From Bacteroidota bacterium (GTDB lineage Bacteria; Bacteroidota; Ignavibacteria; Ignavibacteriales; Ignavibacteriaceae), in the NCBI GenBank assembly GCA_022564295.1, contig JADFLR010000008.1, forward strand, positions 1 to 64,000: DNA of 64,000 nt, given 5' to 3'. Positions 1 to 8,700 of the stretch are shown here, one piece after another. Each line of letters starts with the position of its first letter. Position 1 is the first letter of the stretch. The position numbers and the translations under genes were made by a program. A model generated the notes under the pieces. The model did not search any database and was not told where the DNA came from. It saw nothing but the letters and a program-made list of their open reading frames with translations.

Positions 1-4
1 GGCA

Positions 5-55
5 CGTACTAAGGCCCCATGCAGGTTCTAGAAACTAGCATGGGGCCTTAGTACG
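5..55. repeat. Perfect 18-bp inverted repeat (hairpin) at the window edge
   Basis: Bases 5-22 (CGTACTAAGGCCCCATGC) are the exact reverse complement of bases 38-55, around a 15-base loop that itself contains the palindrome TTCTAGAA (26-33). There is no following T-run on either strand, so it is not a typical Rho-independent terminator. It lies 3' of the minus-strand lipoprotein gene, so it could still end that transcript. It could also be a mobile-element end or a fold-back artefact at an assembly edge. Confidence 0.85.
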
Positions 56-108
56 ACAGTTAGGTTATTTACCCATCCCATAAAACCTTGCTAACCCTCT
101 CCACCGCC

Positions 109-1677
109 TTAAGGCGTTACTTCACAGCTGGCGAACTGGCCCGCCGGCTCCCCTACCGTGCCGGAGCAGCTGAACGATATACCGTCAACGGTGCCGGCCA
201 CGTTGTATTCGCCGAAGGAGGTGATAATCCAGCTCAGCGTGAGCGCTCCGAGGACATCGGTGGTACCCGACATTAAGGCCCCACCCGTGGGTGTTGCCGC
301 CAGGCTGAGCGTAGCGACCACCGGCTTCCCAGCGGCGGCCGTTATCGTAACGTCTACTTCTGAAAAAGAACCTGGCGCGGTGTGCCTGACAGACATGTCA
401 ATCAGGATCGGGGTCCCTTCTGTGGTAGTCGTGGGCATCGGTGTCGGAGTAGGCGTAGGCGTCTGAGTAGGCGCCGGCGTAGGGGTCGGATCAGCGACAG
501 TCGTATCGTCGGAAGTGTCCTCACTCGGAGCGGGTCCGATGGTTCCAAAGAAGTTTATACCGACCGAACCAAGTAGTCTCTCCCACGTCCGATAGCCATG
601 GACCACACGTTCGTCAAAGGCGCCGCTAGCACCCTGAGTGAAGAGGTAGGCAACAATATCTGTCAACTGCTCTCGAAGCTCGTTTGCTACGTCAATGTTC
701 TCCTCATTGAGTATGTCTAACACAATCTGCTGTGTGATAGCGTCGCCCCATTCGACAAGAGCCGTGGTCTCGCCAAGATCGTTACGTCCTAGCCTGGGTG
801 CCAGCCGCTCATCGTAAGCCCCGCTAAGCCACTTTTTGTGTACCTCAAATGTTAGTTCAAGCCTCTCCTGCAATAGCGTGAAGCCGGCAAAAGGGTCCGG
901 CTCGTTGGCAAAGAGGAAATCGAAATCCTCGGTCATGAATTCAGCATACAAATTCAGGTTGCGCGCTCCGTTATAGGCGTTCCCGCCAAGCCGCGGGAGG
1001 TCCGGGCTTCCCGGGAATCTCGCGAGGCCTTCTAGCTCCAACGCGAAACCGCAATCCACCGCTTCCTTGTAGAACGCTGCCCTCTCTTTGCTGAAAGTAA
1101 TGCCTTCTGCCTTGGCCTCAAGGCGCGCCACTTTGGCCTTGCCTCTTTCCACGAACTCCTTAGCCGTTTCGTCGGCCCTGGGCTTACTTACTACAAGGTC
1201 GCTAAAGTGGGTTATCTCTCCCGTGGCTACAATGATCCCTCTCGTATCGTCAAACTCTGTGTCAAAGCCCGCTAGCTCTTCTACTCCTTGAGTGCTTACG
1301 AGAAAGACTCGAAGCTGTGCGTCGTTCTCAGACCGAACCGTTATGGTAATCGTTACTGGTTCACTAAACTCGACTCCTTCTGGTTCGAGCCTCACTACAG
1401 AGAGAACAAAATCATCACCCAGGGCACGTTCAACGTTCTCTGATAGCTCAAAAACGTTTAACACCTGGGAACGAATAGCGCTGGCCTCGATTCCTTCCGG
1501 GAGCGCGGAATCCGGCACATCAAGAGATAGAGAACCCAGAATTCCCACGAGTTCCGACTCGCTCGAAGGTGGCACAGGGGTGGCGGTATCGGCTGGATCG
1601 TCTGAGCCGCAAGATGCGAGAACCAGCGCTAGGACAATCCCGGCCAGGATCGGATACATGATTCGTTTACTAAGCAT
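109..1677 (-). CDS. Secreted lipoprotein with Thr-Pro linker, function unknown
   Basis: The 522-residue product begins with a short basic N-terminus, a hydrophobic stretch and a lipobox (LASC, Cys about residue 23), so it should be a lipoprotein on the outer face of the membrane. Residues about 30-165 are rich in beta-strand-like segments and contain the pattern SEPVTITITV...THFSDLVV, as seen in many extracytoplasmic beta-sandwich modules. The middle (about 165-385) looks helical and holds several Cys, Trp and acidic residues. It is followed by a (TP)n spacer near 395-420 and a C-terminal Ig-like beta domain with two Cys. TP-rich linkers of this kind are common in Chloroflexota secreted proteins. 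Codon use is GC-rich, unlike everything after about 2,420. The first ATG is used; a second Met at residue 7 would still give a signal peptide. No enzymatic motif was recognised. Confidence 0.85.
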   Translation of the reverse strand: MLSKRIMYPILAGIVLALVLASCGSDDPADTATPVPPSSESELVGILGSLSLDVPDSALPEGIEASAIRSQVLNVFELSENVERALGDDFVLSVVRLEPEGVEFSEPVTITITVRSENDAQLRVFLVSTQGVEELAGFDTEFDDTRGIIVATGEITHFSDLVVSKPRADETAKEFVERGKAKVARLEAKAEGITFSKERAAFYKEAVDCGFALELEGLARFPGSPDLPRLGGNAYNGARNLNLYAEFMTEDFDFLFANEPDPFAGFTLLQERLELTFEVHKKWLSGAYDERLAPRLGRNDLGETTALVEWGDAITQQIVLDILNEENIDVANELREQLTDIVAYLFTQGASGAFDERVVHGYRTWERLLGSVGINFFGTIGPAPSEDTSDDTTVADPTPTPAPTQTPTPTPTPMPTTTTEGTPILIDMSVRHTAPGSFSEVDVTITAAAGKPVVATLSLAATPTGGALMSGTTDVLGALTLSWIITSFGEYNVAGTVDGISFSCSGTVGEPAGQFASCEVTP

Positions 1678-1787
1678 TTAGCGTATCTCTCTAATTTAGC
1701 TCCCGACAACGAGCCGGCGAGTCACGGAACGTTTTCGGAGCATTTTATCACATTTACTCTGTCCTGCGCCTGTGGCCCCAGGCCCGG

Positions 1788-1862
1788 GCCAGCGTAACTC
1801 AGGGGTAGAGCAGCGGTTTTATAAACCGCAGGTCAAAGGTTTGAATCCCTTCGCCGGCTCCA
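1788..1862 (+). tRNA. Degenerate tRNA with encoded CCA; anticodon UAU, probably derived from tRNA-Thr(UGU)
   Basis: A cloverleaf can be drawn: acceptor GCCAGCG/CGCCGGC, D arm ACTC-AGGGGTA-GAGC, anticodon stem GCGGT/ACCGC around loop TTTATAA, T arm AAAGG/CCCTT, then T and CCA. As written the anticodon is TAT (Ile, AUA). However, three stems each hold one A.C mismatch (positions 4, 10 and in the T stem), and the T loop reads TTTGAAT instead of TTCGAAT. Each defect is repaired by a single transition. The repaired sequence with TGT as anticodon resembles bacterial tRNA-Thr(UGU), which often begins GCCGGCGTAGCTC. It may therefore be a decaying tRNA-Thr copy. It lies in the GC-rich left segment. 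Confidence 0.6.
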
Positions 1863-1880
1863 TTTGTTAGCTGCGAAAGC

Positions 1881-1920
1881 GGCCCTTGGCGGTAGGGCGA
1901 GGCCAAGGGCCATTCGTTTT
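1881..1920 (+). terminator. Hairpin terminator candidate downstream of the tRNA
   Basis: A perfect 10-bp stem (GGCCCTTGGC at 1881-1890 with GCCAAGGGCC at 1902-1911) closes an 11-base loop and is followed by ATTCGTTTT. Its position 18 bases after the tRNA CCA end fits a Rho-independent terminator of the tRNA transcript, although the T-run is short and begins late. Confidence 0.6.
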
Positions 1921-2083
1921 GCAAACACCAGGCCTCAGTTACGGCTTTTCAGGCGCCCTCCTCATTTCACAGCTAAGAGGTCACTTGCTAACAACGAGCG
2001 TTCCTGGTAAACTTGGCCCACTCCTACCACCCTCCCCAACACCCCCTTCGGCCGGGAAAGTTATCAGCCATAAGGAGGTTCAG

Positions 2084-2416
2084 ATGGGCGCTCAACCCCT
2101 TCGCATCAAGGAACCCTTTGGGACCTGTGTCGTGAGTGGAGAGGAGGTTACGGTAACACCCCCTCATGGCCTTTTTTCCTCACGCCAATACTCATTCGAC
2201 CGGTCTCGCCAGCTAGCAACGATTACCGACCGTCGCCTTGCGGTATTCTCCTCGAAGAAGAGCGTAGAGTTCCCGCACATCTCCTTCGGAATATCACAGC
2301 GAGTTGGCGCGGCCTACTGCATAGACATGTTCTGTCAGATGCCTAACCAGGCACTTCGTGTTTATGAGCTGACTGGCTACACTGACAGCCCCAATAGGCT
2401 TGTGGAAATGAAGGCT
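2084..2416 (+). CDS. Unknown protein, 3' end lost at the assembly junction
   Basis: ATG at 2084 is preceded by a strong ribosome binding site (AAGGAGG at 2072-2078), which decides this start over upstream in-frame codons. About 110 residues are visible: a short, strand-rich soluble protein with the segments VVSGEEVTVTPPHG, RQLATITDRRLAVFSSKK and ISFGISQRVGAAYCIDMFC. No signal peptide or transmembrane segment is seen. The reading frame stays open by chance to 2530, but from about 2416 the DNA codes for a CopB ATPase on the other strand, so the true C-terminus is missing. Family not recognised. Confidence 0.55.
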
Positions 2417-2420
2417 GCGA
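2360..2420. other. Probable chimeric junction between two genomes
   Basis: Base composition changes abruptly from GC-rich (left) to AT-rich (right). Two coding regions on opposite strands both break here: the plus-strand gene starting at 2084 and the minus-strand CopB ATPase. The ATPase matches its family as far as LGLAVPLVIA (codon at 2416-2418) and then continues with non-homologous residues to a stop at 2377. The exact point cannot be fixed by eye. Confidence 0.75.
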
Positions 2421-3429
2421 TAACCAATGGAACTGCCAGACCAAGCGCATGCGGACAGGTGATTACCATTACAGTAACCATTCGTTCAAGAGCAAAAGCA
2501 AAATCCTTGTTACCGATAGCAAGCCAGTAAATTAAAGTAAATGTTCCGCCAAGGATAGCAATTATTGTAAGCCAGAATGCTGCACGGTTTGCCAGATCCT
2601 GAGTTTTAGATTTACTGTCTTGTGCTTCCTTTACGAGCTCAATTACCTGTGAAAGGAAAGAATCCTTCCCGGTTTTCTCAACTATAACTTCAAGCGAACC
2701 TTCACCGTTAACTGCTCCACCCATAACTTTTTCTCCAGCATTTTTCATTACCGGTTTTGATTCACCGGTAAGCATTGCTTCGTTAACTGAAGATTCCCCT
2801 TCAACTACAACTCCGTCTGCTGGAATTTTTTCTCCCGGCTTAACTAATATTCTATCGTTTGTTTTAAGCTCCTCAAGAGGAACATCAACAATATTTCCGT
2901 CTTCCATAATTTTATGTGCATCAGAAGGCATCAGTTTTGCAAGTTCCTCCAGAGCTTTTGATGCACCCATCACCGATTTCATTTCTATCCAGTGCCCCAG
3001 AAGCATAATATCTATTAAGGTAACAAGCTCCCAGAAAAAGCTCTTGCCACCTAGACCAAACACAACCGCACTACTGTAGAAATACGCCACAGATATAGCA
3101 ATTGCAATAAGTGTCATCATACCGGGCTGTAATTTTTTCAGTTCATCGAAAAGACCCTTTAAAAATGGATAGCCGCCGTAAAAGTATACAACAGTGGAAA
3201 GGGCAAAAAGGACGAACTGCGATCCTGCAAAACTTAATGAATCATCCAATCCCAAGAATTTCTGTATCATCGGTGAAAGGAGTAATATAGGAATGGTCAG
3301 AGCAAGAGATATCCAGAATCTTCGCTTGTAATCTTCGATCATATGTGAATGATCGTGATGTTCGTGACCGCCTTTATGCTGATGACCGTGATTTTTATGT
3401 TCATTCCCGGCTTGATGATTATGCTCCAT
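2416..3429 (-). CDS. copB: CopB-type copper-transporting P-type ATPase, N-terminal two thirds of membrane part only
   Basis: P1B-type ATPases pump heavy-metal ions across the inner membrane. This fragment has a His-rich N-terminus (repeated HxH, about residues 1-30), paired transmembrane helices, the actuator-domain TGES motif (MLTGESKPV) and the intramembrane metal-binding CPH motif (ITCPHALGLAVPLV). CPH is typical of the CopB/P1B-3 group. The phosphorylation motif DKTG, nucleotide-binding domain and last helices are absent because sequence homology ends at 2416, and a few unrelated codons then run to a stop at 2377. The start is ATG 3429 with GGAAGGA seven bases upstream; a TTG 15 bases further up is less likely. 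It is the last gene of the metal-resistance island and is almost certainly cut by an assembly join rather than a real short protein. Confidence 0.85.
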
Positions 3430-3448
3430 TATTGATCCTTCCAATTAA

Positions 3449-3652
3449 TCAGATTAAATCTTGATTCATTTTATCAAATTTTTTAGGTGCCCTCCACTTA
3501 TTGTCTTGTGGTTTCTTTAAAATTGTGAATTCTTTAGAGGTTTTATTATTTACATTTACACAATTATATGATATCAAACCGAAAAAAATTGGAATGGGTG
3601 ATAGAATCATTATTACAAACATTGGACGATTTGTTTTTTTTGCTTTAATCAT
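3449..3652 (-). CDS. Small single-span membrane protein, unknown
   Basis: A 67-residue protein with a basic N-terminus (IKAKKTNRP), one clear hydrophobic helix (MFVIMILSPIPIFFGLISYN) and a polar Lys-rich tail ending KKFDKMNQDLI. It stops 20 bases before the copB start and runs in the same direction, so cotranscription is likely. ATG 3652 is preferred to a TTG three codons upstream. An overlapping plus-strand frame exists, but its protein is less convincing and has no partner genes. No family was recognised; small membrane proteins beside copper ATPases are common, but that is only context. Confidence 0.45.
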   Translation of the reverse strand: MIKAKKTNRPMFVIMILSPIPIFFGLISYNCVNVNNKTSKEFTILKKPQDNKWRAPKKFDKMNQDLI

Positions 3653-3741
3653 TTTTTTCAATTTCTTATTTGGATCTATTAATTATTAATTCAGTTTTAT
3701 ATTAGTATACTTCAACTTTTACTTATAATTGGAGCTACATT

Positions 3742-4803
3742 CTAATTTATAATAGTCACATTTATTACTTTAAGACCTATATTTCCGTTACCTTTAAAAA
3801 GGAGTCCTACCTCACCAGCATCTGATTCATCACCATGCCCATGAAGCAATAATTCATTATCAATATATCCTCTAAAATGATCTCCGTCACTGATGTTTTT
3901 TATTAAAACCCAGTTCTTAATATCAAGTTCACTTTCTTCAATTATATATTCCTTCTCATTTATTACTTTACCAAGAGCAATAGCTCGTTCTCCAATTTTC
4001 ATAAAATCAAAATTATTTTCATTGTTGAAGTGATGTACTAAATATACAGAACCTTTAAAAGAATCGAGATTTAAACTTACTTCAATTTGAAGATTTTTCA
4101 TTTTGTTTTTTGAAAGGAATAATATGGGTTCATTTACGTTAAACTCTATAAAGGTTTCCCCAGTATGTACTGTTGGATTAGCTGACTGGAAAGACCCCTT
4201 TACCCATTGAAAATTATCTTTGAGGGCTTCAACAACTCCCCCGGATGCAAGTAATCGCCAGGAACCAATGTCGTTTTTAACAAACGTTGAGTCCGAAATC
4301 TGATTTTCTGAATGATTCGATGGGTCTTTAATTATCTCTGTTTGCACTAAGTTACCTGTACCCAAACCATAACCAAAGACAAGCTTAGCGCCATGATCTG
4401 CAGTTTGATATACAAAATAAAGTCCGACTAAGCCAATAGAGATCAATGGTAATACAAAAAGTAGTTTCGCATTTTTAAATCCGAAATGAACCAAGATTCT
4501 TACAAGTGTAAAAATTCCCCAAAACCAAACAGTAATATTTGCCCAATCTGCATGATCCGTTAAATGAGTAATAACCTGGGGTAGTAAGGTTAATGAATCG
4601 GCTGCGTCTTTGCCAGTGAAGAATGCAATCAGCGCGAATATTGTTCCAAATATGTATAAGGTAATTGCGCTGTTCCGTAACCAGCTATACTTTTTAAAAA
4701 CTAAACCAGCTAAATCGAATAAGACTGCAATAATTAGTAGTACTATTGGAAAGTGAATTATAATTGGATGAATATTAGGTGCCCATTCTGGTACGAATTG
4801 CAT
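3742..4803 (-). CDS. DUF2231-type membrane protein with C-terminal beta-sandwich-like domain
   Basis: Residues 1 to about 155 form four to five transmembrane helices with the DUF2231 signature: an N-terminal HPIIIHFPIVLL segment, then FTGKDAADSL and HADWAN. The His residues in HPxxxHFP and in HLTDHADW are the family's conserved polar sites in the membrane. Residues about 175-350 are soluble and strand-rich with a pattern like laminin-G/concanavalin folds (KDDIGSWRLLASGGVVEAL to GLKVINVTIIN), predicted to face the periplasm. Start ATG 4803 has AAAAGGAGT just upstream. It lies in the metal island between a Met/His-rich exported protein and copB, but a terminator (4857-4895) separates it from the cus genes. 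Function unknown; a link to metal handling is inferred from position only. Confidence 0.7.
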   Translation of the reverse strand: MQFVPEWAPNIHPIIIHFPIVLLIIAVLFDLAGLVFKKYSWLRNSAITLYIFGTIFALIAFFTGKDAADSLTLLPQVITHLTDHADWANITVWFWGIFTLVRILVHFGFKNAKLLFVLPLISIGLVGLYFVYQTADHGAKLVFGYGLGTGNLVQTEIIKDPSNHSENQISDSTFVKNDIGSWRLLASGGVVEALKDNFQWVKGSFQSANPTVHTGETFIEFNVNEPILFLSKNKMKNLQIEVSLNLDSFKGSVYLVHHFNNENNFDFMKIGERAIALGKVINEKEYIIEESELDIKNWVLIKNISDGDHFRGYIDNELLLHGHGDESDAGEVGLLFKGNGNIGLKVINVTIIN

Positions 4804-4856
4804 AATGACTCCTTTTCTATTTAATATTTATAAATTCCTTTATTCGTTAAATTGTT

Positions 4857-4895
4857 AGAAAAACCGAATTGAACAGTAATTGATATTCGGTTTTA
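4857..4895 (-). terminator. Rho-independent terminator of the cus operon
   Basis: AAAACCGAAT (4860-4869) pairs perfectly with ATTCGGTTTT (4885-4894). Read on the minus strand the hairpin ends in a T-run (GGTTTTTC), as expected for a terminator just after the stop of the gene at 4925-5377. Confidence 0.75.
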
Positions 4896-4924
4896 CTCCA
4901 CCTTTGGTTTATCATATAATTACA

Positions 4925-5377
4925 TTATTTTACTTCAAAGTCATTCTCTTCGAGGTTGGTTTTTGCTTCTTCAATAGTTACTTCTTTCAGTTTCATCTCA
5001 CATAAAGGACAGGTTCCTGGTTCATCCGAAATCACATTCCAATCCATGATGTCCTGGTAAACTTTCCCATCACCGTTTTTATCTATTGCCTCAAGGTCAA
5101 TAACGCCTTCGCGTACAATTGAGTTTTTATCTTTCATCATACCTTTAGAATCATTCTTTATCATCTTGTTTTTATCCATATTCATATGATCTTTTGACAT
5201 ATCCATTTTGGTAGAGTCCATTTCGGTTGAATCCATTTCGTTACTGCTGCTCATACTGTTTTTATCACCACTGTGTTTGTGATCTTTTAAATCGTGATCC
5301 TGAGCAAAAGATAAACCTGTTGCTATCAGCATAGCAACGAAGAAAGCTAAAACGAGTTTTGAAGTTTTGTTTAACAT
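4925..5377 (-). CDS. Exported Met/His/Asp-rich protein with EF-hand-like loop and CPxCxM metal-binding motif
   Basis: A 150-residue protein with a signal peptide (hydrophobic segment ending FAQDHD), then a low-complexity region dense in Met, His, Asp and Lys (HDLKDHKHSGDK, repeated MDST), as in periplasmic copper/silver binding proteins. The last about 65 residues contain DKNGDGKVYQD, which resembles a calcium-binding EF-hand/dockerin loop, directly followed by DWNVISDEPGTCPLCEMKL, close to the heavy-metal binding domain (HMBD) motif of CusB proteins. Nearly the same module ends CusB (9060-10703). The gene closes the cus operon, 34 bases after the PII-like gene, and has AAGGAAA before its ATG. 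Likely a periplasmic metal buffer or chaperone; the role is inferred from composition and context. Confidence 0.75.
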   Translation of the reverse strand: MLNKTSKLVLAFFVAMLIATGLSFAQDHDLKDHKHSGDKNSMSSSNEMDSTEMDSTKMDMSKDHMNMDKNKMIKNDSKGMMKDKNSIVREGVIDLEAIDKNGDGKVYQDIMDWNVISDEPGTCPLCEMKLKEVTIEEAKTNLEENDFEVK

Positions 5378-5411
5378 TTTTCTGTTTCCTTATATAGTTA
5401 TTAAGTATTAA

Positions 5412-5753
5412 TTAAAGATTATTGAAATCATTTTCAGCGCCGGTTTTAATTCTAACTGCCTTATTAATAGGAGAGACAAATACCCATCCGTCACCGCTAC
5501 GCCCGGTTTCCCCGTAGGTACTTATTACATTGACCAGTTGATCAACATTAGAATCATTACAGACCAATTCAATTTTTACAACTTGGCTATACTTTTGTAC
5601 ATATTCATTTGAGTAACTGAATGCTTCTTTATCCACCAATTCGGCGATGGCATTTGCATCGATCAAAGTCATTCCATTTATATCGGCTTCTTCTAATAAG
5701 GCTGTAACAGTATCAGCTTTTTCTTTTCTTATATATGCAATTATTTTTTTCAT
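5412..5753 (-). CDS. PII-like signalling protein of the metal-efflux-associated group
   Basis: The 113-residue product has the PII (GlnB) fold signature: start MKKIIAYIRKEKADTVTALLEE, a variable T-loop-like middle (SYSNEYVQKYSQVVKIELV) and the C-terminal signature GRSGDGWVFVSPINKAVRIKTGAE, which matches the GDGKIFV..V..AIRIRTGE region of GlnB. The usual uridylylated Tyr T-loop context is not present. PII-superfamily members beside CusA/CzcA efflux pumps are known as a separate group (often called PII-NG). The gene begins two bases after the cusA stop, so translational coupling is likely. PII trimers bind nucleotides and contact membrane transporters. Here the natural partner is CusA, but that contact is inference. 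Confidence 0.85.
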   Translation of the reverse strand: MKKIIAYIRKEKADTVTALLEEADINGMTLIDANAIAELVDKEAFSYSNEYVQKYSQVVKIELVCNDSNVDQLVNVISTYGETGRSGDGWVFVSPINKAVRIKTGAENDFNNL

Positions 5754-5754
5754 A

Positions 5755-8700
5755 TTATTTCTCCGTACGATTTTCAGTTATCAGGTTCAGTTTCTTCAGT
5801 TCTCTTTTTTTCCATAAATAAAACACTGCCGGGAAGATTGTCAGTTCCATAATAAAGCTTGTAAAAATACCTCCTATCATAGGGGCTGCAATCCTTTTCA
5901 TTACATCACCACCGGTACCATACCCGATTACAATTGGAAGCAAACCAAAAAAGGTAACAGTAACTGTCATCATTTTAGGTCTGATTCTTTTAACCGCACC
6001 TTCAAATATTGAATCCTTAAGATTTGCTAATGTTTTGAGCATTCCCTTTTTTTTCCAGTTTTCATAAGCAATATCTAAGTAAAGAAGCATAACCACGCCA
6101 GTTTCGGCACTAATACCGAGCAACGCTATTATTCCAACCCAAACTGCAACACTGGTATTATAATCGGCTAAATAAAGGTACCAGATTGATCCGACCATAG
6201 AAAATGGAAGTGCGAGAAGAATTATTCCGGTTTTTACAAACGATTTTGTATTGAAATAAAGTAGTAGTATTACTAAAAGTAACGTTATTGGTATGACGAG
6301 GGCTAATTTTTTAGCCGCTCTTTCCATATACTCATATTGTCCACTCCATATCAGTGAATAACCCTCAGGTATTTCCACTTGCTCGCCAATAATTTTCTGA
6401 GCATTTGCTACATACGTACCGACGTCTATATTTTCTAAATCTATATAAACCCATGCATTCGGTCTTGCATTTTCAGATTTAATAACCGGAGGACCCTTTG
6501 TAATTGTAATCTCACCAAGTTCTTCCAGGGGTATATTACCACCGCCGTGTAGAGGAACTAATACTCTTCTCAGTGATTCAATATTTTCTCTGTAATCTCT
6601 CTGATATCTGAGATTTACAGGATACCTTTCCAAACCTTCAACCGTTTTGGTAATATTCACGCCACCGATTGCAGACATAAATACATCCTGAACATCACCA
6701 ATTGTAAGACCGTATCTTGCTATAGAATTCCGGTCAATTTTGAAATCTACATAATTACCCCCCACTGTACGTTCTGCGAAAGCAGAGCGTGTACCTGGAA
6801 TAGTTCGTGCAATCTTCTCAATTTGTTTTCCAATTTGTTGAAGAACTTCGAGATCCGGACCACCGATTTTTATACCCACAGGTGTTTTTATTCCTGTTGA
6901 AAGCATATCAATCCTTGTTTTTATGGGCATTGTCCATGCATTTGTTAAACCGGGTATTTGAATTGCAGCGTCCATTTCTGCAATTAATTTTTCCGGAGTC
7001 ATCCCTTCGCGCCATTCTTCCTCTGGTTTAAGCTGTATAGTTGTTTCAATCATAGAGAGTGGAGCAGGATCGGTTGGTGTTTCAGCTCTGCCAATCTTAC
7101 CCATTACTGATTCAACTTCCGGAAAAGTTTTGATAATTTTATCAGTTTGCTGAAGTAATTCCCTTGCTTTAGTAATTGAAATACCCGGAAGAGTAGTGGG
7201 CATATAAAGCAGATCACCTTCGTATAGATCAGGCATAAACTCTGAACCAAGTTTTGAGAACGGGATATAAGTAATTAATACAATAACAACTGCAACAACT
7301 ATTACCCACCATCTTCTCTTTATAACAAAATCGACTATAGGATGGTATATACTCATTAGAAATTTTGTAAACGGGTTATCTTCTTCTTTCCTCATCTTTC
7401 CGCGAACAAAATAGCCCATTAACACAGGCACAATTGTAATAGATAAAATAGCGCCTGCTGCCATTGCGTATGTTTTTGTATACGCCAGAGGTTTAAATAA
7501 TCGTCCTTCTTGTTGTTCCAAAGCAAATACAGGAAGAAATGAAACAACCACAACTAATAGTGAGAAAAATATTGCCGGACCTACTTCTTTAGAAGATTCC
7601 AAAATAACAGCCCAGTGAGGTTTTTGTTTTCCTTCCGGTTGCAATTGATTATGAAGAATATGTGAGTGTGAGTTTTCAACCATAATTATTGCTGCATCCA
7701 CCAGCACTCCAATGGCTATAGCTATGCCGCCAAGAGACATAATGTTAGCATTTATTCCCTGTATATGCATTACAAGCATTGCAGCTAATACAGCAGTGGG
7801 CAGAGTAAATATAACAACTAAAGAACTCCTGAAATGAAGCAAGAAACCGATAATCACAAGAGCAACAATAATTCCTTCCTCTAACAACTTATCACCAAGA
7901 TAATCAACTGCTCGTTCTATCAAAGCTGACCTGTCGTATGCAGTAACAATCTCTACATCATCTGGTAAAGAAGATTTTAATTCTTCCAATCGTTTCTTAA
8001 CACGTTCAATAACAGCCAGCGCATTTTCGCCAAATCGTTGAATAATAATTCCACCGACGACTTCTCCCTCACCGTTCCACTCTGCAATACCGCGTCTAAG
8101 TTCAGGTCCTATATCGATATTGGCTACATCTTTAAGATAGATTGGGGTTCCCGTACTCTTGTTCGTACCTATGGTTATGATTTTCAAATCGTTTACACTT
8201 TTTATGTATCCTAATCCTCGAACCATAAATTCAGTTTCCCCCATTTCCATTAATCTACCGCCAACATCATTGTTACTTCTCTTTATAGCCATCTTTACCT
8301 TGCTAAGTGGTATATCGTAAGAGGCAAGTTTAATAGGATCGACATTTACCTGGTATTGTTTTACAAAACCACCAATACTGGCTACTTCAGAAACTCCGGG
8401 GATAGCAGAAAGCTCGTAGCGTAAAAACCAATCCTGAATAGAACGTAATTCCTGAAGGCTTCGCTTATCAGATTTTAATATGTATTGATAGACCCACCCC
8501 AAACCGGTTGCATCCGGTCCTAACTGGGGAGAAACTCCTTCCGGGAATTCACTCTGCATCGAACTCAGGTATTCAAGTACCCTGCTTCGAGCCCAGTAAA
8601 TATCTGTGCCGTCATCAAATATTATGTATACCATTGAAAATCCGAAGAAGGAATAACCACGCACATCATTGGCAAAAGGTACCGAGAGCATTTTAGTCGT

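Noticed and set aside
158-466. Plus-strand frame rich in Val/Gly
   Set aside because: It is the complement of the Thr-Pro linker region of the minus-strand lipoprotein; low complexity and no start signal.
1886-2530. Long open plus-strand frame running from after the tRNA to 2530
   Set aside because: The first part overlaps the terminator hairpin and has no ribosome binding site, and the last part lies opposite the CopB gene. Only 2084 to about 2416 is supported.
3501-3689. Plus-strand small ORF opposite the small membrane protein
   Set aside because: No ribosome site, no neighbours in that direction, and the minus-strand frame has a better membrane-protein pattern.
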